This document shows, in pieces, positions 45,406 through 58,600 of a stretch of 64,000 nt of DNA (the stretch's first letter is position 1; every line of letters starts with the position of its first letter). The notes beneath the pieces are model-generated. The model was not told where the DNA came from and did no database searches. It saw only the letters and a program-made list of their open reading frames with translations. A program made the position numbers and the translations under genes. The DNA comes from Cruorifilaria tuberocauda (taxonomy: Eukaryota; Nematoda; Chromadorea; Rhabditida; Onchocercidae), in NCBI GenBank assembly GCA_013365365.1, contig JABVXU010000207.1, positions 1 through 64,000 on the forward strand, given 5' to 3'.

Positions 45406-45744
45406 TTAATAAATAAAGATTTGTACATTACTGTATATTTTTAAAAGTAAAGTAGGACGATACTTATTTTCACTCAAACTACGAAAGGACAAAATGACAC
45501 TTCGCCTTCTATATCTTCGTATTTCTTGATTTCCCTGTGGATCTGATACCATTTGATAATAAAGAGATGCCGTAGCACAGTCTTTCATGGAGGAGAAGCT
45601 GAGAAACCTTACCTTTCCTGAGTAATGTCTCCCCTGTTTATTGAACATATGCTGCAACAGCTGCTCGGACTCATGACAGGGCAATTTGACATCGTAAGCG
45701 CCACTGCTAGTTGATTCTGTACGGTGTGTACATTTATAGCACGC
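45406..45744 (-). CDS. Partial unidentified - strand gene, Cys-containing
   Basis: On the - strand an acceptor (TATATAG) at 45746-45745 is followed by a frame open for about 112 codons to a TAA at 45406. The first 44 codons (45744-45613) form a clean phase-0 segment starting ACYKCTHRTESTSSGAYDVK and ending RHYSGK at a good GTAAGG donor. If that donor is used, the following CATASLYYQMVSDPQ part is intronic; if not, it is read through. CYKC followed by a later Cys recalls secreted or Ly6-like proteins, but this is weak and I do not recognise the family. No upstream exon or signal peptide could be placed because a TA/TG microsatellite adjoins the acceptor. It is convergent with the transporter gene. 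Confidence 0.4.
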   Translation of the reverse strand, partial: ACYKCTHRTESTSSGAYDVKLPCHESEQLLQHMFNKQGRHYSGKVRFLSFSSMKDCATASLYYQMVSDPQGNQEIRRYRRRSVILSFRSLSENKYRPTLLLKIYSNVQIFIY

Positions 45745-45745
45745 C

Positions 45746-45825
45746 TATATACATACATATATATATATATTGTATATATGTGTATGTGTATGTGTGTGTG
45801 TGTATGTGTAGTGTATTTGTGAGAA
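45746..45825. repeat. TA/TG microsatellite
   Basis: Compound run of TA, TG and GTATG units next to the acceptor of the unidentified - strand exon. Confidence 0.85.
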
Positions 45826-46041
45826 TTGGGTTTAAGATTTGGCTGAGGAGATGTAGTGGGCTTTACCAGGTGGCAAATAAATGAAGTGGTACTTTAGATG
45901 AGGTCTTTCACAAGTTTTGCTTTTGAATTTCAAAAATTTTTTTGAATTTAGATTTGAAATTCCGAAACAATTTAGTATGACATTTCTTCCTTTCTTTCTG
46001 CATCCATGTAATTGACGAACTTTGCATACGTTAGATATTTT

Positions 46042-46476
46042 AGCATTAAAGATGTGCAAAAATTGTCAGTTCATAAATTTCGAGTTATTTTTTTAAATCA
46101 TTTTACATATGATCATTATCAAGAGGTATATGAACTGGTTAAGGGTTATCATTCACGTTATGTGCTACTGCCGAATCATCAAGTAAGTAAAAACTTTGTT
46201 TATTTAGGACTATTTATGATAAAATTAGATGGTGAATCATGCTACATTTTTTTATTAAGTACTATATTAGGAAAATATGCTTTTCCAAATCATTTTGAAG
46301 GTCTGATCTTTTTAGACGGTACGTTGGGAAGTTTAGCCGTTTACATAATGGAATCTCAGAGTCAAATAGTTTTCTTGATAGGATTGAAAGATTTGTGTAG
46401 CGGTTTTGAAAAGACCAATGAGGTCGTGTTTGTTCTGTTGATGACAAATTCAAAAAGATATGTTAACTATTCGTGA
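46042..46476 (+). other. Unassigned long open frame, possible exon
   Basis: A 154-codon frame (46012-46476) with no ATG start is unusually long for DNA of this base composition. Inside it a segment runs from a GATATTTTAG acceptor near 46041 to a perfect GTAAGT donor at about 46182. It reads in part DHYQEVYELVKGYHSRYVLL. The downstream part is hydrophobic (FEGLIFLDGTLGSLAVYIME). It ends about 70 bases before the LAMMER-kinase leader. No family is recognised. It could be an exon, a decayed gene or chance. Confidence 0.25.
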
Positions 46477-46541
46477 CCATGTTACGTTCCTTACTTTTAA
46501 TTAATACTATTTTTATCAGCAAAAGAATAAAATTTGATTTC

Positions 46542-46609
46542 AGCATTGGGTATTGTTACATTTGTCGTTCCAAAGATTTGAGAACTGATAGGCGAAGTGT
46601 TGCTCGGAA
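46542..46609 (+). promoter_or_regulatory. LAMMER-kinase leader with probable spliced-leader acceptor
   Basis: TTTGATTTCAG (AG at 46542-46543) opens a 66-base leader before the ATG at 46610. An in-frame TAG lies 18-21 bases upstream of that ATG and no in-frame Met intervenes, which supports this start for the short isoform. Confidence 0.55.
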
Positions 46610-49600
46610 ATGGGTGGCGGTCGTCGACGACGTATTGAACGGTCTTCTAGTAGTATTGATCGTCGTTATAAACGGCCGCGCAATAGTTCGGAGCGGCACC
46701 GACGGAACGAATCGCGCAATCGACGTGCCCGTAGACGATCGTGGAATAAGAAAAATTCTGATCATTTCGTAAGTTTATTTTTTTGAAAATGTGCTAGACG
46801 TTTCAGCTTATTCAGGCGTTCAGGCTGATTTAGCAGATATCATCTGTAGAAGTCACATTTTTAGTATTGAGTTTTGGATACCGCCATTTTCCGTTTTAGT
46901 ATATGTAAAAGTGAATAATATATTTTGACATTCTGGCTTTATTTTATTTTTTTCAATATATTGGCGTATATACGATACTAAACCATTATTTTTTAAGCGG
47001 CTATTTTTTGAGAGACTAAAGTTATTAATCTAAGTAGTTTTTTCTAGACAAGTTTACTTGTTTAAATATTTTTTCGTTATATTTATTTTTAGATAGTTAC
47101 TATGGATAAGTTATTTGACAAAAAATGACTCTATCACTGTATCAGATAACATGAATAATTTTTGACTCAAATAAGTTCGCAGCAGCACAGTATGCTTGTA
47201 AAGTCTATCTGTTGTAATGCATCACAGATTTCGGTATATTTTATTCGGGAATTCAATATTCGGTAGTTCTAGTAGTTCAAAAAGTTAAATTCCAGAATAA
47301 AATAATATAATTGAAGACCTACGAATTATTCTATATTATATTAAATATCTCTGCTGAGATTCATTCGATACGATTGTGTCGCTGGATCTTTAAGTGAAAA
47401 TTTTTTGTTATATCGTGTTTAAACATCTTATATAGGTTAATTGTTAACCAGTAATTACGAAAATAATAAAATGCTGCTGTATATTTGTATTGAATAATTT
47501 CTCTTTGGTAAGTGACATTTTTGACTTCCACTGATCTTTGCTGACGTACTTTGTAAGTTGATTTTATCCAGTATCTAGACATTTTTTTTTCACCAATTTC
47601 TACTTCCAAAATTTGAAATTATCAAATCCGTTGCATCGGTTTTAAATTTCAATATTGGTATATTGCTTTATTTAATGTATATATTTCAATGGACCGATTT
47701 TTTGAAGTTGAATAATATTCATTTCAGAGAAAGAGTATAATTTCAATTATTTTTCTGCACCTACGTAGTCCAGAATAGGGCAAATTTTTACTGTACCTGA
47801 TGTTGCTTAAGTTAGACAATTAGTATGGGGAAGTGTATAATTTCAATATACCTGTGGTACTTAGTAGGATTTTGGCAATATTTGTGTTAACGGATAATAT
47901 AATTAGGAATGGAGTTACAACTTAAGATGTGAACGCGAAATTTAACAGAGTAATTGAATATCTTTTCTGACATAGCTATTATTATGCTGTGATTCGTTTC
48001 TGAGAATTACAAATAACGGATGTTGAGTTATTCAAGTACATAATACTAAATGATGTAGCAGCATCCGATAACCTAAAATTATCCGGTTAAGATATGGCAA
48101 ATTTGTGGCGAAAAATACTGTGATGAGATAAAACTTCATACTTCTTGTTATAGTGGCGGTTTTCTGATTCATCGTATGAGATATTGGTATCAGCTTTTTG
48201 AAGCAGTTTTCTAGAGCAATTTTTCCATCAAACTTTATCTCGCAGAGTTGACTATCAATAATTTATGTGACAAAGCAACTGGATTAAAATCTAAAGAGTG
48301 ATTTTTTATGCGCATACTTTTCAGTCCTATATCATCGTGATGGACATAAAATTGAATACCTAAATATTTAAATAGTTTCAGTACTCTAGTTGAAAAAAGG
48401 AAGAATTCAGAAAGAGAGGCTAAAAAAGATAATTAGATATCGTATTTTTCTGGTTAAAAGTAGTCGTTTGATAACTCATTGGAATTTATTTTTTATTTCA
48501 AATAATTAACATATGGAAAGCATTTAATGACGGAATATCTTAACTATTAATGCTAATTTGAAGACTTCGTCAAGTGGTCTACTTGCATTTATGTTTGATA
48601 AAAGATAAAACCAGAGATCATAAGTTTTCTCACGCAAATTTTGGAATTTAGAAAAATAATTTTTTAAGAAACATTTTGTTACATATTTTTGGCTGTAATT
48701 TTTTTTCAAAACACAGTGTTCTGCCTAATTCCTAGATTCGAAGCCATTTTTTCATGAATTAAGCAAATGTATAAACATACATTTAATACATTAATTCATC
48801 CCACAAAATACATACCATTAGGAACTATGAAATTACTATATCGTTACTATGTGTATATACACATTTTATTCACTTTGATCTTAAGCTTCAAGGATCATTA
48901 AAATAATGATGGGAGTGATGAACACAGAATTGCTTGGAATTTTTCGTAATAACGGTAAGTTCAGGTAAGTTGTGAGATTGATTCTGATAGGTAACAAATA
49001 GTTGTTCAGTGAAAACAGAGTTATAGTTTAGCGTGAAACATGTAGTGAATATATAACGTGAGAGTATTTCCACTGAATAAATTGTTTTTTATCATACGTG
49101 ATTTTTGTCTGTAAAATTCTTGTCATACTTTTTAAACGTTGAAATAAATATCAAAAGTTTAGAGCTGACAATTCATGCATAGATCTTCTGCTCCTTTTTT
49201 GTATTAGCATAGTCTTTATTGCTTCACGTCGTTTAGAAGTCTTTTTTTTGTGTTTGTTCTTTCTTTGTAACAATTCAGTAATAACCAATTAGGGCAGAAA
49301 ATTCGGAAAAAAAAACTTGTCTTTGTCTTTTATCTTTTAAATAAGTTGTTGTCATCAATTTTCTTGATTTTTGCTTCTGGCAAGAAAGAGCAAGAAGAAG
49401 AGAGAGAGAGAGAAAGGATGTTCATGTGTGAAAAGATTTAAAGGCAGAAAGATGGCTTTGCAAACATATGTTTGATAAAACAAATAACACGTAAGTTGCA
49501 AGATTAAAAAGAAGTAGAACACGAACGATATTTCTTAAGAAACCAATAAATTTATTATTAAATTTGGTGAATTTATCAGTGATAGGCTGATTTCATTTGG

Positions 49601-52600
49601 AATCAGTTAACTGATTCCGAGTTGTGAAAAACATCTGTTAATAGCCGCCGAAATTCTTATCTTTAATATACCAAATATTTAAATTGTGGAGTTAAAGATT
49701 ATAAGAATATGGATCCAGTTAAGATGTATGGCATTTCCTAACGGCAAGTTTTAAGCTTTTTTAGCACTTTCAGGATGATTTTTTTTTTGAGATATTTTAG
49801 CAGATATGTCTGTATATAAATACGTTTTCAAAAAGTTTTGAATCAGAATAGGAAAGGGCAAAAATAGAAAAGAAATCAGGAGGAAATTGCGTTTTAGCTA
49901 ATAAATGGAATGCCGGAGGAGATGAATCTCATAAATTGGTGTTGTGCATTTAGGTATCTCAAGAGATTTACTTTCTTGGAACTTGAACTGGAAATGATAT
50001 TGCAGTTGGAGAAGACAACGAAACTAATGGAAAATAAAGAGTATCATCAGCTTCGACGTGTTCGGGATGTTCAAGGTAGTGAGATGGAGAAGAGGAAGGA
50101 GGGTCGGATTGATACACAGCAGATTGTTGAAGAAAAAGCAACAAATTTTGTGGGATGGGCTGAGCATCTACCACCGTACATTATCATATCCGCGTAAGCG
50201 TTATGTAGTTAGCAGCATTAAGCAGCCGTCCATCATCGTCATCCGGAGCTTTACCAGAATTTCGAGCGTTGAAAGTTAGAAAGCTAAGAGAAACGCGGCT
50301 GTCATATCCGATGAGGACTTCCCTTTATTCTTGATTCGAAGCAACAATTTCCCTGAGCAACAGCACTAGTAGGTGCAGCAATTTCATTCTTCCTGTTTCT
50401 TTGCCTACTAAACCCATCGACGTACCGACCAATCAACTAACCGAACTACTGACTCTTTACTCTTGGTTCTACATTATCTTTGAAATCAGTCTTATTGCTG
50501 GTATATTTTTATTTGAACTATCAATTTGAAATTAGGTATTAATGTTTATGCCACTGTAATTCTGCACTGGTGTAGCTATCGATACTTTCATCATTGCTAT
50601 ACTATTTTATTCGTTAATAATTCGATTTATAGTTGATTTGAATGAATTATATCATGGAAGAAGTTAATTCTGGATAACTCTGAGTGGAAATTTTGTGTTG
50701 TGGCATTGTTATTCCTACATTTGCTATTGCTTGCGGTGGTGGTGGTGGTAGTGGTGGTGGTGGATGTGGCAGTAATAGCAGTGGCGGTGATTTTATCCTT
50801 AAATAGCCAATATTTCATCCTTCCAGCTTCTACCCCCGTTGGCCCCTTCCAAGTGGGTTCAAACACCATCAAATTCATCGGCAGTAACCATCGTATTCCC
50901 ACAATATCCGTTGAATGGTTTTTGTCGTTTGCCGTTGACACAACTTAAGCAACCTGTTAATTACATTACAAAGTCGAAATTTGGAAAACTGTCCAATTCG
51001 TTGGATTTGTCAACCCATACTCCCATAATCAAACACTATTACTCGTATCGGATCCCGCAACACGCTACCTTGGTACCATCACCGATTCATCGCCAATCTT
51101 CACTTCACGCTTCCATTTTACCGTCTTCATCCATATCTCCATCATCACGCTCAAGCCCATATACACATTTATCCTGTGTTACCAACGAGCTATTGTCTAA
51201 AGCGCCGGAACAATACCACACAAAAATGCCACGTCGTGGTTTTGATAGTATACGGCGAATGCCGATTGTGGTGATTCCACGAAAAAGGAAATATAAAAAT
51301 TACGTATCTAGAAGGCGTAATACACAGCTTATCGCTAATCTGCGTCGTTGTTTCTCCGATCCAGTACTATACCGAAGTTACAATCACTGGGAAGGTCTAT
51401 CAAGACCATTCTCTCCAGAAAAACCATCATCTTCATTTACATTTTCCACCCATGCAGCACCTATTGCTGTAATACCTGAAACAGTTTCCTTTGACAGTTC
51501 TATGATGAAGGCAGAAGCTAAAGCTAGGAAGGAATTCACTTTATTAGCGTCGAAAAAATCGGAGTTGGAGGAAGGAAAGGTTTTTGGAGAAGTGATGAAA
51601 TCGATGGTTCAGGAAAATGAGAGAAGTGAGAAAGGGAGATATAAAGATAATCGGAAATTATCAAGTGACTTCCAATTATCAAATGTTTTTGATCTGGAAG
51701 TCAAGAGAGCTGGAATAGCTACCAATTATTCGGATAATGTTATCCTAGGTGTAAATAACGAAGGAGGAAGTTTGGCGGAAATTGCTTTCCGTGCTCCTAC
51801 TCCGCCAACCACATCCAGGATTCGACCTCGTAATTTAGCTTCTCGTAGTGTTGTGCTGTCTAGAACAACCACTATCGAAACACCGCTTATTAAGCGACGT
51901 TTATTGGGTTGTGCTAAATACCAAAAAGGTAATGGTAGCGATCGGAAAGATTATCATCGAGAATATGTCAATTTACCGTCAGGAAGTAATAATTTAGATG
52001 AAAGAGAAGAGGAACGGACGGCCGAACGAAAGGCTCAAAATACGGTTACAGCTGTTACAGCTGCTTTTTCTACCCTTACACTTGAACCACAACAAACTAA
52101 ACACGAACGAGAAGCTGTTGCTGAACAGACAAACAATGCAGGTGCTATAACTGTTGCTGAAGTAAGAGAAGCAGTTGGAGCGACTGGTGAATTAGCGATA
52201 AGACGTTTTGGTGAAACCGAAAAGCCAGTTCCATCAGTGTCACAACAAATGCCAAATATAAGCACAGCAAATAATAATAATACCGTCGGTACTAGCAATG
52301 ACAGTGGACTGCGAAAATCTCGAAATGCAGCACCACAACCTGCCACGGTTGGCCTGATACCACCATTATCCACTCGAAGACTGAAGCAAACCAAAATTTC
52401 ACATAATTCCTTGCTTGCAACCCTTCAACTACCACCATCTGTTAGTGCGAAAGTGGATCGAATTATTGCAAATGCTGAGAGAAAAGAAAAAGAACGATGT
52501 TCCAATCACGCTGTTATCGATTCGGTATCATTTTCCCTTGATATAAAATATCGTCTTTGGTGAGTGCGTCGGTTTGCCTGGTAATCATTCTGAATTCGCA

Positions 52601-55600
52601 TTACTTAAAATCAGTTTCCGACATATATATTCATTTTCTTAAAAAAAATATCTCCCACCTAATTACATCTTTCAGATTCTTCTATTGTTAACAATTGAAA
52701 AGTTTAATGTTTGTCAAGTAGGTGTTGAAGTACAAATCGAGATTTTCGTTTGATTTAAGTTGTCGGAAATCCTTTATCGTCCACACATCAGTTCGGTGTT
52801 GTTTTGTGAAAAAACTCGAATCATTTATCACTATGAATTAAAAGCGATATCTTTTATAGTCCATTTTATTGGTATTTCTGTCCGTGTTCTATTCATTGGT
52901 AATAATACTTTCCACTGTTTTTCGATATACTTTACAAATGAAAATCAAATTTTTGTCGGTTATTCAAGACAAAGAAAATAAGACAGGAAACTGATCCAAA
53001 AAAGTTTTCATTTAAAGTCATTTCTTACTTTAATAAGTTATTGTTAGCATATTAAAATTTGTTCAATTAAAATTCATAAAAATTGTTTATGTTTTTAAAT
53101 ATCTAAAAAGCAATTTTTGTAATTATTCTGTTCTATCGATTTAACCAAGGCCTAAATTTTCTTAGTTATATATATTAGTTATATATATATATGAACAATA
53201 GCACATTCTTGAATTTATTTTGAAATTTCTCCTCCAGTCTTTAAATATTAAGTTATCTAATTAAAATTAATCCTATCATATCGTCAGATGTGAATAATTT
53301 CGAAGCAATAGTAGCAACTTTTTTATAAAACAATAAGAACAAGGCACAGAGATTGCGAAATATTTTAACATTATCTTTAAGAATAGTTGTTGGTTGAAGA
53401 GTTTTTAGGATAATTTAATTACATTTATATATGATGTTTGCACTATACTTCACTTTTTATTTCAGAGTGATCGTTCTGATCGCCTGCAACCGGCATCTTC
53501 ATCGAAATCACACGTAACTGGAGCTGGACAAACACCATCAAGTTCTGTTGCTCCTTCAATAGCACGACCAGTCGTACAGGACGATCGTGATGGGCATCTT
53601 ATTTATCAGGATGGTGATATTATTCAAGGAAGATGTATGCTATTGATGCTGAAAATAATAAGCTCTCAAAATTTTATCAAGTTTGTTAAACTATCGAAAG
53701 GTGGAAAATTTACTACAGTCTGCTTTAACAAATATTTCTGCATTCACTAAATGTAATTTCAAAATTTTAATTGATTCCTGGTTGAATTTTCTGGTTTTGG
53801 GGAATTAATTAGATATAATTTGTTTAAAAACATGCTATTAAAGTCCCAACATAATCTTCATTTCTCAGTCGTTATTAAATCATTTGATCTTTTATTCACA
53901 TCATTTTTTATTTTCAGCTGTCACTTCTGGATTCCTACATTCATTGCGTTTATTTTCACTTTTTTTGGACATGTTTCATTTATTGATTTCATCTAATATT
54001 TCTTTGTTCTAATACTTCCAAAGAAGATATCACCGATTATTTGTATATTTTAGATGAAATAGTACGCACATTGGGTGAAGGAACATTCGGTAAAGTGGTA
54101 CAAGTAAAAGATAATACTAAAGATGGTCGACAATTTGCATTAAAAGTTATCAAAAATGTAAGCAAATATCGAGAAGCTGCACGTCTTGAGATTAATGTAC
54201 TAAACAAATTACAGGAGAAAGATCCGAATGGAAAGTTGTAAGTAATAATTTTCTCTTCCCTCGCTGAAGTTTATTATATGAAATGGAAATTTATGAGTTT
54301 ATGTTATCATATGAAACTCAAAAATTTAACTTTTTTAATTTTACAGTTTGGTGATACAACTCCTTGATAATTTCGATTATCATGGCCATGTGTGCTTATT
54401 GTTTGAATTACTTGGCCTTAGCGTTTTTGATTTTATGGTAAGTCAGAATCATTTTAGAATATCAAGATTTAATATGATTTGTATATGACTTATATATTAA
54501 TATGACTATTAATTTATCAGATTTAATATGTATTGAAAAATTCTAGCATGAAGCGATAATTGTTTTCAAATCTTTAATTGGATAAACTTTTAGTTGCTAT
54601 ATTTTCGAAATCTAGATTATGACTCGTAATCGTAATTTTTTCAGAAAGCAAATAATTACCAAGCTTATCCAATGGAGCAAGCACGGTATATAGCTTACCA
54701 GTTATGTTATGCGGTGAAATTTATGCACGACAATCGTTTAACACACACGGATCTCAAGCCCGAAAATATTTTGTTTCTGAATAGTAGCTACAGGTTCTGT
54801 AGTTTTGCTAATAGTTAATAAGAATAATTGGGAAGTAGTGCATTTCGGTCGTCGTTGCAGTACGATTAGAATAACTGACTTCAGTTAATGGATGCTGGAA
54901 ATCTGCTAACAGGCTCTATAGATCATAATAATTAAACTAAAATTATAGAGAAGAAATAAAAAGTTCTTTTGAGTCCTAGAATTATCTTGCATTTTTTAAA
55001 ACAATGTTAAAAATTATAAAAGATTGTTATCTTATTCAGGTTTGAGTTAGATAAGGAAATAAAAGAATTTAGAAATCAGAAGTGTAATAATCTTGATATA
55101 AAACGCAAGTCAGATAAAATAGTTATTATTACTAACTACTGCTACTGTTTTGTGTCGCTTGAGTGTCATTGCCATAAATTATAAATATAAATATATATAT
55201 AACCTGTATATAAAAGTTGAGAAACTATAACAATAAGTGTATATATATATTTTCGTACTTATTGTTAGAATTTCTCTACTTTCTTAAATGAGTCGTCTTG
55301 AATGATAATAATCTTACAAGGAATTTATCAGTATATGCAGTAACACTTCAGACAGTTCTTCATATAGATTACATTTCCTTATATTTTTCGTTAAACTTCA
55401 CTAAGTTAAATAATATTGCCAATTCGTTTCGCAAATTTAATTCGCGACTTATTAATATAGCTTTATAACTCTGCGAAACATTCATCACTTATTTCATGCG
55501 CATTTAGCTAAGCAATTTTCATTTGTTATTTTTCCTTTAAAATAGAAGTTGAGTTATGTTCTTCTCATTTGAAAACAAAAGATTGATTTAACAAAAAACT

Positions 55601-58600
55601 CTCTTAATGTCTGGTTTTGTAATCTTTTTAGAGTGGTCGAAGATGGAAAGAAAAAGAGGCCTTTACGAATAATAGATGATGCAAGCGTGCGATTAATTGA
55701 TCTCGGCTCAGCAACATTTGATCATGAACATCACTCGACAATTGTTTCAACGAGACACTATCGAGCACCTGAAGTTATTCTAGGTTTTGGTGTTTTTCTT
55801 TTTGTACCGTTACATGAGTTAGTTTAGGTTAGCAAACTTTAATGAATAAATAAATAAATATGTAGTACTGAATAAAGAAGCAGAAAAACATATGCTATGT
55901 CCAAACTTATCTCGTCGTATACTTCAGATTTTCATATAACAGTGTGAATTAAACTTGTAATTATAATTATGTTGTTCAACAAAAATCTGATGACAGAAAA
56001 TATAAAACTCACATATGAAGGAATTTATATTTGATTTTTAAGATCTCAAAAGATAAGTCAATAATGCACATATAATGATTTATGATTCCCTTTCGTTTCA
56101 TTAATTATAAAACGTTAAACTGAGCTGTACGCTTTATATTATATATATGATTTACTTTGTAATAATGAGTAATTTTATTTAGCATAAATCTTTATCGTAA
56201 CACATGGAACTTAAAATAGTTAATTTTTATTTGCAATCTTTTTTGCAGAGCAAGCATTTTTCTGACAATAAATTTGCCGTAAATTTCATTTCATTACATA
56301 ACTGTGTGCTAGAAATTTGTTTCCACAACATAACTATCTCACAATATTATGCATATATTTTTTTACATCAATAAATTTATTTAACGTTTGACTGTGCTTG
56401 AACGACATGAATTTGTGATCCTTTTAATGGCGGAATTCCCACACTTAGACTTAGTATGATAAGATAAACATGTTCTTTAATTTTAACATGGGGGTCATTC
56501 CACGGAGGGGATACTTTTCTCTTATCTCGAATATCTATAGTTTTTATAAGATTTTTATTTTAATAAAATGGTAATTATATTATCAGTAGAATTTTGGAGA
56601 GTTGTTAATTTTAATGATTAAACGTATCTTATTTCAAGATATCCCAGAAAAAAATTTAATTTTGAGCTTATTCTGTATTACTTCCAGTAAGATAATAATC
56701 ACTATATAATGATATTTCAGAATTAGGATGGTCTCAGCCATGTGATGTTTGGTCGATTGGTTGCATTTTGTTCGAGCTCTACCTCGGTATCACATTGTTT
56801 CAAACACATGATAATAGAGAGCATCTTGCAATGATGGAAAGAATCTTGGGTACTTTACCTTATCGAATGTGCAGGAAGTCTAAGTATATATTATCAATGA
56901 GTTCTTTTTATTTTTTAGAATTTTCTTCTGTTCTGATATAGTTAAGATCTTTGTATTTTATCATATTTTTTAACAGTTCCTATTTCATTAATTTTTATTG
57001 TTTCATTGCTGTTATTCTAAATTTGTTAATATTAAGATGATCTTCAGGTGAAGATAAATAAATTTAGGTGCTGAAAAACGCACAAGACTTTTTCCAGTAC
57101 ATGAAAATTCTTCCTATCGCATATTACCCCATCAAACATTATTTCGGAAAATTACTGTTGGGGAAATCCGAAAACATCTATACACTGCATGGGATTGGAA
57201 CAGAATAGAAAGAGTTGGGCTAATATCCTTATTTAAAGTAATATATGAGCTGAGATACTTATATGCTTTCTACGCATTTTATCTTTGATAGGAAATAATA
57301 AGAGCTGTTTTCAATTTCAGAACGAAATACTTTTATCACGGACGGTTAGACTGGAACGAAAAAACGCAAGCAGGACAGTATGTCAGAGATAATTGTAAGC
57401 CGTTGTCGGTAAGGATTTTCCTTTCTCTTCATAGATGATAAGCTCATTATTTAAAATTTTATATTACATGAGGATTTCAAGTTTCATAAATAGCGAAATG
57501 ATTTGTAAGGGAAACATATAGTTTAGTAATTTTAGTCTACAAATTATTTTTTCCGAATTAAATCGTATTTTGCAAGCATTAAAATGCGTACAATATATGC
57601 TGTTGAATTCTATCTAATTTTGAAACTCATTTAAGTTTAATCTTTATAAACTTTTATACTTATGTGTGGGAAAAAACTGTTTTTTATACTTACAGATCAG
57701 TGAAATTAGAAAAATGAATTTCATTTTGATTTGCAACACTTTCAAATTTATTAGACGATTAGTAAAGGAAGCAGTTATTTGACGGCAATATACTTTGATC
57801 AGATTCCGAAAAACCGGAAGCTTTGTTCTGCCTCTACTTCTGATTTCTCCTAGAATGAAACATGAAATGATCGATTAACAGAACTTGCATATACTTTGAG
57901 GAAGTAGAAAACAATTTAAAATGATGAATGAAATATCTTCTAATTTTTTCTGATGCGATTCGAAGCATATTTTCAAATCGCATTTCTTTGTTTCTGGCAT
58001 ATTTGTTGAAACTGACATCGAAGATTGTCAGAGTGTAGATATGAGACGAGGAAGAGAAAATTATGAATTTGCGAAAATTACTTATCTAATTCCTTTAACT
58101 ATTTGCTAATTGATCTTACCTGGTGTTTACCTTCATTCATATAACTTGTAATTGTTTAGGCAGTAAATATTCATCCCTGTTTTTCTATGATATGATCAGT
58201 TTAAGATACTCGAAAATCTGTTCTAGAAACTTGCCGCACGTAAATATTGTAGAAAGAAATAATAGAAAAACGATAATGTGGAAAGGAAGAAGAGCAATGT
58301 TTTATATAGCTTACCACCCTAATGCTTAAATTTTCAACTTTTATCAGTCCAATTTAAACAAAAGTAAGAACTATAAGTTGCTCGAGTTTCTTCACTCCAT
58401 GCTTCACCCAATAAATTGGGTGAAGATAAATTTAGATCGTAGTTTATTAAATAATCCTAAAGATTAATCTCAAGAAATTTCAGTTCATCTATATCTAATC
58501 GTAGCAGTTCAGGTCATATTAATTCATTTAGTCAATTAAACAATCTCGAATACCTTCTTAATAATCTGGATGGTATCATAAATTTCAAAGATATAAGTGG

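Larger units (their letters stand above)
46769..53465 (+). other. LAMMER-kinase intron 1, 6.7 kb
   Basis: Apart from the long-isoform exon, this intron is AT-rich sequence without recognisable genes from 46769 to about 49900. A GC-richer segment at about 49900-50350 has two overlapping open frames and a GTAAGC donor at 50194; it probably is a leader or first exon of the long isoform. A GGT-rich tract lies at about 50735-50790. From 52525 to 53465 I see nothing coding. Confidence 0.65.

Noticed and set aside
52035..52394. 119-codon - strand frame inside the long LAMMER-kinase exon
   Set aside because: Antisense shadow of the long + strand open exon; no start context or splice signals.
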